NCBI GenBank assembly: GCA_003117195.1
Contig: BDSI01000027.1
Span: 990,001-1,054,000 of the forward strand
Direction: 5' to 3'
DNA from: Eudorina sp. 2006-703-Eu-15
Lineage: Eukaryota; Chlorophyta; Chlorophyceae; Chlamydomonadales; Volvocaceae
Length of the DNA: 64,000 nucleotides
The position numbers were made by a program, and so were the translations under genes. Positions 1-10,900 of this stretch are shown one piece after another (position 1 is the stretch's first letter; the number at the start of each line of letters is the position of its first letter). The notes under the pieces were generated by a model. The model was not told where the DNA came from and made no database searches. It worked only from the letters and a program-made list of their open reading frames with translations.

Positions 1-154
1 CGGATTGCTTCGAGCTTGCCGCGGAAACATGACAGCTGGCAGCACGTCCGAGCTGGCGCAGATGGCACAAGCGGAGCTGGCTTTAGCAACGGGGGATGCA
101 GCGCAGACTTCAAGTCGAAGCGGGCAAAATAACGAAGGGTCAGCCATCAAGTAG
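1..154 (+). CDS. 3' terminal exon of an unidentified gene (partial)
   Basis: An open frame enters from the left edge (codons in phase with base 2) and ends at a TAG at 152-154. The visible tail is low in complexity, rich in Ala, Gln, Ser and Gly, and ends in SAIK. A TGTAA motif lies 24 bases past the stop, as expected for a green algal 3' end. The frame contains an ATG at 29, but a terminal exon continuing from the left is more likely than a 41-residue gene. The family cannot be told from this fragment. The gene converges on NDUFS6, with back-to-back polyadenylation motifs between them. Confidence 0.45.
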   Translation, partial: GLLRACRGNMTAGSTSELAQMAQAELALATGDAAQTSSRSGQNNEGSAIK

Positions 155-164
155 AACGTGCCTG

Positions 165-182
165 TTACATTCACTACTGTAA
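165..182. terminator. Back-to-back polyadenylation motifs of two convergent genes
   Basis: TTACA at 165-169 (TGTAA on the minus strand) is followed eight bases later by TGTAA at 178-182 on the plus strand. TGTAA is the usual green algal polyadenylation signal. The plus motif serves the gene ending at 154; the minus motif would give NDUFS6 a 3' UTR of about 290 bases. The two transcripts would overlap by a few tens of bases. Confidence 0.45.
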
Positions 183-456
183 GATATGGAGCCGTGTGGA
201 TATTAGGTGCGCGCCTTGACACGGCTGTAGGCGCGGACTCCAATGAATGTGGCGAAGCGACGCGTGCACTGGGCCGATGAAGTCGTTTATACTGAATTCA
301 TCGTGCATCGACGGCTGCATGGAGGGGGATCAGGCGCGGACGCAAATGCCCAGAACCATAAATTTGTGCACGCTAGCACAGTTCATCTTGGCCGTGTTTG
401 GCCAGGGTCCATGCTGCAATCGCGGCCCTGTCCATAAGCCACAGCTTCGCAGGCGA

Positions 457-1497
457 TCAGTGGTGGTGAGCGCCGTGCTTCCAGTCGTCACTGTAGTACC
501 GGTTCCCCGTGTACTTGCAGACGGCTGGGTTCTCATAAGAGGTACCCTTCAGGGTGATGTACTCGACCTGCGCCGATGAGGGCCGACGAACTGGGTTGCT
601 ATGTGTACATCGCAATCCAACCAGAACCTCATGTTGGAAGGCGCTGGTCGGTCCTTGTGCGCCTACTTGTGCGCCTACTTTCAAGGTGTTGGGTGTCCCT
701 CGCAGCTGTGGACTGCAACCGTGCCGCCTCATGCGTAGCGCATCAACGTGACAACTCCTTCCCGATTGCGGCCTCCAGTAACGACTTCATCACGACGGTA
801 TTAACATTCTAACGCAGATGCACTCACCGGGCAGCCCAGCGCTGGATCATCGCCTGTGGCCATCGCAAATTCAACCAGGTTTTGAGTTGGTCAGTATATT
901 GGGAATTGCGGTTGTCCCCGGCGGGACTGTCAACCAGCAAGCGACACGACTCCACTCCCGCACTACATTACTTACTGCCATAAGAAGCCACCACAAGCCC
1001 CTTGACCTTAATGGGCTCCACCTCGTTGATGTACTCCATTGGCGACTTTCCTCCCTTCACACAGAGGGGAACACCAAGGACGGGCAACCGGCACGAACTC
1101 GAAAGCACTCACAACAAGCATCCCGACGAGATATCGACCCCTCATTGAAGGCATGGCAGTTCAGCAAAAACCCTCTCAACGCGAGGCTTGCTGCAAACTT
1201 CCCGAAAGATTCCTAACTTGGCGTCATTCCGCGCCGTGCCCCTAATCAACGCACCTGCAGCCACTTGTCGGTGTGGTTCTTTATTCCATCTCCCAGTCCC
1301 AAGCCGCTCGTCGCGCGCAAATCGCCCTTAGGAACGATTCCACCAATCGTCTCAGGAATGTCTTTCAACGTTGCTGCAGGAATGGCAACTGCCTTCCAGT
1401 CAATACCGGTAACGGCTGGCGCTTTTGTGGAAAGCGAACCGCAAATAGTCCTGCCAAGTAAGCGACCAGCACTCGCGCTAGCGCTTTGGAGGGCCAT
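457..1497 (-). CDS. NDUFS6: NADH:ubiquinone oxidoreductase 13 kDa (NDUFS6-like) subunit, mitochondrial complex I
   Basis: Four exons join in phase: 1255-1497, 976-1054, 828-853 (only 26 bases) and 457-567, giving about 152 residues. The N-terminus (MALQSASASAGRLLGR) is an Arg/Ser/Ala-rich mitochondrial presequence. The core matches the plant-type family: HTDKWLQ, then SPMEYINEVEPIKVKG, VEYITLKG and NPAVCKYTGNRYY, ending in HHH. This family is an accessory subunit of the complex I peripheral arm and normally binds zinc. Here the four ligand positions look altered: Ser in the first Cys place (ASYGS), Cys in the His place (GCP), the third Cys kept, and Thr in the fourth (CKYTG instead of CKYCG). 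The exon 2 acceptor could be at 1054 or 1045; 1054 (GGKSPMEY) fits better. The start is the first ATG before the presequence and lies 147 bp from the divergent BBS6-like start. Confidence 0.85.
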
Positions 1498-1644
1498 GGC
1501 GTGCTTACGCAAAGCAGCTGGCCGAATCACTTCACACAGCCATAACCATCGGAAAAGCGAATCGTATTTAGGAGTAGTCGGGAAAGTCGTACCAAGTCGC
1601 AGGGACAATAGCTCACAGTATTACCGTTTCCTCTTAACGAACAA
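1498..1644. promoter_or_regulatory. Short divergent intergenic region, probable bidirectional promoter
   Basis: Only 147 bases separate the inferred start codon of NDUFS6 (minus) from that of the BBS6-like gene (plus). Both 5' UTRs and both promoters must lie here or overlap the neighbouring first exon. I see no clear TATA box. Confidence 0.45.
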
Positions 1645-4152
1645 ATGGATGAACTAGTGCAAGTCTGTAGATATTATGAGGACCTTGCGCTGTCTTGCTT
1701 CGGGCCATACGGCAGGTCCGTTCTTTGAGCACGCAAAAGCCCGCACGCGTCCACCTTGGGCAAACGATGCATTGACAAACGCAGATTGAAGGCGGTGAAA
1801 GCGTCGCACAGCACGCCTGCCAGCATCTTCACTTCTATAAGCGGTCCCCTGTTTCAGGGTATGTACAACAATCCCAGTAGGCATGGCCTACCTCGCGACC
1901 GACTTTCCAATGCTGCGTATATGCAGGTGTGCGTCCCTTGCACGCTTTTGCTCAGTTGCTTGTGGCTGGAACAGCTGTGTCACAGCACGCGCAGTTCGGT
2001 GACGGGGGTCTGGCTAGCTTGTACATTGCCACCAGGTCCGCTAGGCAATGCGACGTCAGACCTAGCATCGTTCTTCCATTGACTCGGCGTGGGTGCTAAA
2101 CAGAGTGGGACCGCCCGCAGGATTGTACAGGCTGTCCTGGAGGGATCGCCCAGCAGGTCGGACTTGTACAAGTCATGTTGCGCCCTGAAGGCACTTGAGC
2201 AGCGGTACGGGAGAGTGTTCCCTTCGCTTGCGTACATGTAGTATCTGTGCTGATATTTGCAAAAGTGCATCAAACGTTGTTGATACTTGCGCATGGTGCC
2301 ATCATCAACAGGATAACTACCTACCTGTCCTCCGGGATCTACGAAACGCTTCCATGTATGCCATGCGAGACGCTTCAGCATTACCTTGCGCTCTGTCATG
2401 GTGTACTCTCTCCGAAGCTGGTGCGTTGGCTAACATCTTAACGGTCTGCCTAAAATCTGGTATGTCAGTCCCGTTACCCCAGGGTAAAGGATGTACGTTC
2501 CTTGCAGGCCTGCCTGTTGGATGCTGCGGACATTCAGCATATTGCTTCTTTGGCGGTTGAGGCATTTGTCATGACTCTTCCTGACGAAGGCAGCAGCAGC
2601 AGCGCGGCACCCGGCGTGTCCTTTCAGGTTGTCAGTGGACAACGGGTCCAGGACAGCTTCGCGTTTCAGGGCGTGATGCTGCCCGCCGGTGACATATCAG
2701 CCGACTGCCTGGATATTTTTTCCGAATTATCCATTCGGTCGCGCCATCACGACAGTATTGGGAAGAAGAATCAGGGCGCCGAAGTGGGGATCCTGCTGCT
2801 TCGCGAGGCGCTTGATTTAGTGGGGCAGCAGCACGGTACCAATCTTGGACAAGGTTTAAACGGGTTCAGAGGCATAATAAGAGCTGAGCAGCCAGCTCAC
2901 ATGCGACCAGGTGAGCCGAAAAAATGCAAGCGTGTGTGGTGACATGCGACCCCAAAACTGTTGGTTCCCGTATCCGTGCTTGGACGCTTCCCAACTCGCG
3001 CTATTGCTTGTAAGCAGGAGACGCGGAAGCGCACGAACTCGAGGGTATCCTTTCAAAGCTAGACCAGTTGTTGTCTATACATGTCGACACTCAAATTGTT
3101 GCAAGCCAGCAGGTAATAATGCTCGGGGGAATGCCTCGTCGTATGAATGTAAGCATCGAAGCATCGGTTAGTAGCACGGCTGCCTGCAATTTACACCACG
3201 AACGGCCAGAGATTATTTGCCCATGATGGCTATAAGTGGAACGTACGCAGGGTGTACATCCCGTCGTGCACGACTGGCTGATTCGGAGAGGCGTTGCCTC
3301 GTTACAGCGGTTGGGGTCGGTCCGTATAATGGGGCTGTCGAAGGTCGCAGGCTGCCTACCTCTCGACAGCATCCTATATACACACGACACACGCGCAGGC
3401 GCTGCTGGAAGAGTTTGCGCGCGTATCGAGGTGAGTCACGCGTCAGCAGGCGGTGATACCCAATGCAGAGCCTTCAGAAGTGACGTCCTGCGTGTTCTGC
3501 GTGTTTGCAGGTAAAAAATGGCCACCAAGCGTTGATGCTTACGTCTGCTGACAGTGTAGGGGCGCAACCGGTCACCGTTTTTCTGACATGTCCCCTGGAT
3601 TCATCAACGATGCACATCCAGTCCGCCGCTGAGTCGGCGTTGAAGCTCTTGCGGGCTACCGTTGGGCAGGTGCGGCATTTATCATCGTGCCACACCAAGC
3701 ATGGGCCTATCTACAATGACTGTCGTGTTTGCAGGTGGTGGTCGCCGTACGTGGGGCAGGAGTCATCGAGAGGGCCATCGCCCAGGACATTGAGGTTTGG
3801 TCCGCAGAGCTATCCAACAATACGGCCGTACAGGCACGTCATCCGCAATTTGCAATTCAACATCGAAATGACTTCTCACGGAACCCGATGTGCCATGCAG
3901 GGATGTATTATCCACAGCGCAGCACTTGCGCTCCGTCAACTGGGCAACGCTGCCAACCGCAGGTTGAGCAGATCCATCGATGGCATACTGCCCACACGTA
4001 GTGCGTCTGACATGAACGCATCAGCGAATGAGCACAACGTAAACAACGACAACGCCGAGTCATCCGTCATGGAGTTGTTGCCGTGCAAACTAGCATGCCT
4101 TCAACGTGCTTTCTCGACAGCGACCCAGCTCATCAAGTTGGCGTCCCGATAA
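1645..4152 (+). CDS. MKKS: Chaperonin-like BBS6/MKKS homologue
   Basis: A multi-exon gene with exons at 1645-1715, 1785-1858, 1927-2035, 2121-about 2237, about 2385-2452, about 2507-2835, 3018-3112, 3251-3430, 3511-3669, 3736-3795 and 3901-4152. Phases agree where borders are given exactly; the exons between 2237 and 3018 are approximate and one short exon may be missing. The order of segments follows vertebrate MKKS: an N-terminal FGPYGRLK (chaperonin GPxG region), FGDGGLASLY (equivalent of the GDGTT ATPase motif), SGQRVQDSFAFQGVMLP, LDQLLSIHVDTQIV, then HPVVHDWLIRRGVASLQRLG, and a C-terminal LLPCKLACLQRAFSTATQLI helix. MKKS-type proteins assist assembly of the BBSome, the ciliary membrane-trafficking coat. 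The start ATG at 1645 leads directly into the conserved core. A CCT subunit is unlikely because the ATPase motif is incomplete and the spacing fits MKKS better. Confidence 0.72.
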
Positions 4153-4157
4153 AGCGC

Positions 4158-4169
4158 TTACATGTGTAA
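4158..4169. terminator. Overlapping two-strand polyadenylation motif between BBS6-like gene and calmodulin
   Basis: The 12 bases TTACATGTGTAA carry TGTAA on both strands, six bases after the BBS6-like stop. The plus copy (4165-4169) fits a very short 3' UTR for that gene. The minus copy (4158-4162) could end a longer calmodulin 3' UTR; a nearer minus TGTAA is at 4460-4464. Confidence 0.45.
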
Positions 4170-4459
4170 GAAAGTCGGAGCAACTACTGGTCTTGCGAAT
4201 GCCGTTTTTCTCATTCGCATGGTCGTCGTATTCGTGGCGGTAGTGAGACGGCCTTGAACCCATACCCAACAGAACATACAAGCCAACCGCATACGGACGC
4301 CCGCCTACAAACATACCGCCTATAATATTTCCCTGTGCCCCCAAAACGCCTAGCCAACGTAATTACGCGGCTTGAGACGAGGGAAATATCCCTGCTATCA
4401 GTGCACAACATTACGTTCTGCAAAATCCCAACCCAACGATGCCAATCATGGCAGCGTTT

Positions 4460-4464
4460 TTACA
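4460..4464 (-). terminator. Putative calmodulin polyadenylation signal beside a C-tract
   Basis: TTACA on the plus strand reads TGTAA on the minus strand about 130 bases after the calmodulin stop. It is next to a run of nine C at about 4465-4473. Confidence 0.4.
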
Positions 4465-4592
4465 CCCCCCCCCACCTCCCCACTTCCACCGCCAAACGTC
4501 TTGTGTACAGCTTTGGCTTTGCGAACGCAAGCTTCCCCATGATTACGAAGTATGAAGGGTGCTTTGTGAAGGCAAACGACAGCTCGCCGACA

Positions 4593-5991
<1,399 letters not shown>

Positions 5992-7921
5992 TTTAAGGGG
6001 CTAACTTAAACAGATTTCAAATACAAATAATATGTTGCAATGGTGTCTGGAATGAAGATTATTTAGTTAGAATTATGAAGCAAGAGAGTTTAAACTTCTT
6101 AGTCTTCTCCGCAATTGTACGGAACAGACGTACATGGGCTGCAGGGAAAATCGGTACACAATGTGAATAGGAATTGTTTGCAATTGATATCTTCACGGAC
6201 AAGTAGTGATGCGGGCGCGGGAAGCCATGCCTGACGCAGCACGCGAGCAACCATCCAAGGATACTTGCGTCGACCGCGATCAACTCATATTCTGACTGCC
6301 TGGTTACTGCCCATACAGTAGGATGCCCCCAGTCAACACAACATGCAAGCCTTCAAGAAACTCTTTACGCTTATCTTGACACGCAAACCTTCTAGAAACT
6401 CTCTTCGTGGGTTTTCATGTTCGGTGCTCTGGTGATCTTGCATGTATGCAGCAGCAAGTCTTTCCGAGAAACTCGCTCAATTGATCGGCCATACTGGAGG
6501 CTGCTGGGCACTTGGACAGGACTACTTTCACCCCGGCTGCCCCTCATCACACCAGATCGCGCATTGCAAATGTCATACCGTATCCGAGTCGACAGCGCAC
6601 TCATTGCGCCATTTAATGCACTCCTGTGTCTAGCAGTACAACTGCATTACTGATTGTGACCCCTAGATGAGTCAGCCCACATCTGAGTCCGCCCAATTCT
6701 GCCCAATTGCGTATACCTTCAGCCCGCGTGGTATCTTATCGCACAGCGGCCCCCCTCCCGTGAGACTGTCGCCCAAGCATCGTGACGTTCCAACCAACAA
6801 TGCTACGCGCGCACTGCATGAGGGTCATGAGTGGGCCTCACCGCATGAATGAATGGATGAACGTTACAGCGGACCGCATGTCAAGCACCCAGCTGCAGCC
6901 GGGGGCAAGAATCGGCGAGTACAAGGGCCGTACGGTTGTTCGGCTGGGAAGGGCTGTTCTGCTCTCATGCGCAGCGATTCGCCATTGGTCGACATCGATG
7001 ATATGCGTGTCGCGTCCTATCCCTCCCAAGAAGTTTTTACTTTCTGTCCCGCAGGAACACAACGGCGGAGGATTCAGATCACGCAGTTTGGAACTGCAGC
7101 GCAGCCCGTCCGCGTGGTTACTGTGTTTCAGCGCACCATCGTCAACAGAGCCGCACGCCTTCTTCCTGGCCCTCACATGCAAATACCGTGTTGGTTATCG
7201 GAAAACAGAGGACAGCGGCATGCGTTTTGACTGACATGCGGTTGCGGCGCTGCTAGTTTCCTTCATTGTTGTCACACCTGGTAAGCCGGGTCATACCCCT
7301 AACGCACATATCTGACCGCAACGTGTCCTCGGGTCAGGTCCATGCGGTTAGATCGAATTCCCCCACATACGCTCACGTACACGTAAAGACAACATGGAAG
7401 CGCAATACATGAAATAAGTTTAGTAACCACCACCCTGGTCCCTGGACAGAGTCACGCCCCTGCTTGTCTTGTACGACACCGCGCATATGCCTGGACCCTG
7501 ATTCTCGATTCCAGGACCGCCAGGCCCGTGGAGCGGCTATCCAAGATCAATAAAAAGCCATGTAACAGCAACTATCTTCGTAAAAGTCGTGTGTCCTCTG
7601 CGGTGCGCCGCCTGCATCCAACTGTAATCTCCCATTGCTGACTACACGATCACAAGACAGCCGGGCGGCAAACCAACAGAACTGGATTCCGCAACCCCGC
7701 TGAACCCTCCAGTCACGATGCCGTGCGCTGTGACCTTCATGTACCTGAACAATGACTACCAGACGTGTAGTCCGCGCTCTGCTTCCGCACTGCTGATCCG
7801 CACGCGCGAGTACAACAACCATCCGCGTGCACCTTGTGTAAACCTCACCGTGCATTCAGCTAAGTCGACTGCAACGCTGTTGCTGACATGTCCCGATAAG
7901 CCACAGGTCATTGCAGTCACC
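5992..7921. other. Region without a supported gene
   Basis: This 1.9 kb holds the 5' flank of calmodulin and the 3' flank of the PLAT gene. Several open frames of 60-150 codons exist on both strands (for example 6782-7234 plus and 6838-7182 minus), but none has a recognisable motif, consistent splice sites or the GC-ending codons of its neighbours. A TTACA at about 6864, inside the short repeat at 6851-6875, is the first good minus-strand TGTAA below the PLAT gene stop and would imply a 3' UTR of about 1 kb. Confidence 0.4.
6851..6875 (+). repeat. Dispersed short repeat, copy 1
   Basis: The 18 bases TGAACGTTACAGCGGACC occur here on the plus strand and again on the minus strand at 16456-16473. 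Both are preceded by a short GAATG/GGATG run. Similarity stops quickly on the right. It may be the end of a mobile element, but no partner end or target duplication was found. Confidence 0.4.
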
Positions 7922-10900
7922 TCACTTAAGAACAGTTGCCAACCAGGCATCGTACTTTTGCTCCCATTCTGAATACTCAGGTGGTTTGTCGTACGTGCTC
8001 TGCTTTGTAACTGGGTTGTAGTAGTAAGTGACAACGTACGATGGATCATTCGGGTAGGGCGCAACATGTTTCTGCCATACCGGCGGCGTTGGTTCCGGAT
8101 TCCCCCGTACTTCGTTACTGAAGCGGTACTTGGCGTCTCCAGGCTGCATCTGCGGCAGCCGGGTAAACTCATCCGGTTTTAACACCTGCATAGGGCATGG
8201 GCAGAACACAGTTCAGGCTGAAAGTACGGGGGTTCATGTTGGGCCTGTGCAGCCAGGCAGGCTGACGCTGTGGATGCTGTAGTTGATGCCTTCCCGTCCA
8301 TCACACCTCGCCGTCACCAACCCGTTATTGAGCCGAGCTCATAAAACCCCCAGTCACGTAACCCAGGCAAGGAAATGGACGCACCTGCTTGGCAATGCCA
8401 TCGTCGCCGGGGCGCTTTGCTGCCTGAGCAACAGGTGCTGCCGATGCGCCTGGGCCCGCCCCTTCACCGGCCGTTGCCGTCGGCCCAGGTGGTTGGGTGG
8501 CCGCGCGCTGCGCATCAGCCGCCTTGCGCCGCTCTGCTGCCCTTGCCGCGGCTACCGCGGCTGCATTGTCGTATACCGCCTCCGCGTCCTTGGCATTGCC
8601 CGCCACAAGACGGGCGGGCTTGGACCTGGCGTTGCCCTCACCACCCTTAATCCACTCCATAAATTGCGCCTCCCATTTACACCCCGACGAGGTGCTCTCC
8701 ACGATGACGCCGTCTGGGAACCAGTCGGCGCCGAAACCGGACCCATCGTGCCACAGCCGCACCTGCTCAATGTTCCCGACATCTGGCAACGTCAGGGCGA
8801 ACCGATCGCGACTGCCATTTTCGAAGAGCTTCTTGCTCTGCTCAAAGGCGTGCCGCGCGGTGCCCCTGCTGCCCAACAGCTCCATGCTGACAAGCGCGTC
8901 AGTACCAGCACCATACTTGTTACCCGTCACAACCGTGCAGTCGTAGCGCGTCAACGGCCGGGGCGGTGGCGGATCTGGTGTAGCTTGGGCCTGCAATCCA
9001 GGCTCCTCTCCCAGCACACCGGGCGCCGGTCCCACCACTGGTACGTCGCGGATCACCACGGCGGGCAGCTGCTTGCCCTGCGCGGGCCCCAAACCTTTGG
9101 GCACCCAGTCACGGCAGTCGAATCGCCATGCCCGCTGCGATGGGAGGTGCGTCAGCAGCACGTGGTCTAGGTGCCAGTTGTCGCCCAGCCCCGGGTTCTC
9201 GATCCACACTCGGCAGCCCGAGATTTCGCCCAGTTTCACGGTGGACGTCACGAAGAACTCGTCGCGAGAGTTGCGCTCAAACATGGCCTTGGTCTGGGTG
9301 AACACAGGCGCCCAGACGGTGCCGGCGGCATCAATGAACTGCAGTCCCACCCGCGCGTCCGTGCCCGCGCCGATTACGCTGCCCGTCACCACAGTGATGT
9401 GATAACGTTCACCTCCGTCTGGTGGCGCACCAGCCACGCCTGCAGGGCAGCCATGGGAACGGGCACGTAACGTTGTCTACCACTGGATCTGCACAAGTCA
9501 TCCGACACTCGTCATGCGCGTTTTAAGAGTAATGTAACATCCTTAAACGACTACTTACACGTCTTGCGCAAGAGTGGCAGCGCGGCGTGGCATGACGAGT
9601 TCTTCCTTAGCCGTTATGATGCTGCATAGGGTTTCCTGCCGCACCCTTCGCTACGGACCGGGTTAATGAATCACGCTGCCTCCAAACTCTTGCACCAACT
9701 GAAAGCCCTCTTAAATTGCGCACGCATCCCCACACACGCACCGCCGGGCGACTCAATGAGCTCCAGCGGCTGCGCCACCCCTGCGACCGCCCTCTCCAGT
9801 GTCCATTCCTTCTTCAGCCCGTCCTTGCTGCTGAACCATGCTCCGCACTTCCAGCGGTACCTGTGCCCGCGGGTCATGTCCACCACCTCCAGCCAGTCCA
9901 AGTGCCAGTCTGCGCCCGGAAGCGCGCTCCCGCCCCGCTCCACCACCAACTGTGTAGGCAAGCGGCAGGCAGGCGTTAGGCGAAAGGATGGTAGGCGGCA
10001 GCGCACATACTTCGGCTGCCAGTCCAGCGACCTCCCTTGCCCCTTCCAGGTAACTGCAGTATACTCTCACCTTAGTGATGGGAGTACCGCAGTCCTTGTC
10101 CTCTGGGAACTCGAAGAAGAACTGGTCCAACATGTTGCGTTCAAAGTTGTTGTGGCTGTTGTCCAACGAAATCTCCGCGCCGTTGAGCATACCGTTAGGG
10201 CCGTGCACTTGCACGAACACCTTGGCGTCCGTGCCAGCGTACATGATGTCGCTGGTCTGTGTGCAGATCTTCCAGCGGACCTGCGCCCATCGTTGGGAGC
10301 ATCCGCAGTGAGCCATGGACGTGGGCAGTACCATGGTATCGCAAAGCATAGGCGGCGCGGCGTAGGCGGGCTTCTCTGGCTTGATTACGAGAGATTGGCG
10401 GGCAGGCAAGCGGCTGGCAGCGCCCGACAAGCCACTCAGTACTGAGCCCCATGAAATACCTTGCCGGGAGCGGCCTGCTTGGCGGCATCGGAGCTGGACT
10501 CGGGTATTGTAACGGTGGTTTTGTCTTTCTGGAGCCAGTCATTGTAGCGGAAGAGCGCCAGCTGGCCCGTCTTCTTGTTTAGCACCTCTATTTGCTGCAG
10601 ATGCCAGGCAGCGCCTATGCCCCGCTCTACCTGCACGGGCGAGCGCACATCAGGTATGTTACGTCAACCTGCAAAGCCCGCCGTATGTGCGTCCACCACC
10701 CACATGGCAGCATTGGCGCAGGGTTGCACCGGAGTCCTTCGTGAGTCCATGGCCTCAAGCGACCTTGCACACGGTGCGCCTCACCATGGGGCATGGGTTA
10801 ACAACAAAACCGATCACTCGCCAGCGAAAGTTGCCCAAAGAACGACCGCGCCGAACGAATTCCGCCACCGTACAGCAAGCACGCAACCCTGCGGTTTTGG

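Noticed and set aside
6782..7234. 150-codon plus-strand ORF
   Set aside because: No motif, no splice context, no codon bias, and a minus frame of similar length overlaps it.
8283..9170. 295-codon plus-strand ORF opposite PLAT domains 19-20
   Set aside because: It is the antisense shadow of a GC-rich PLAT exon; the minus strand shows clear PLAT motifs and correct splice sites.
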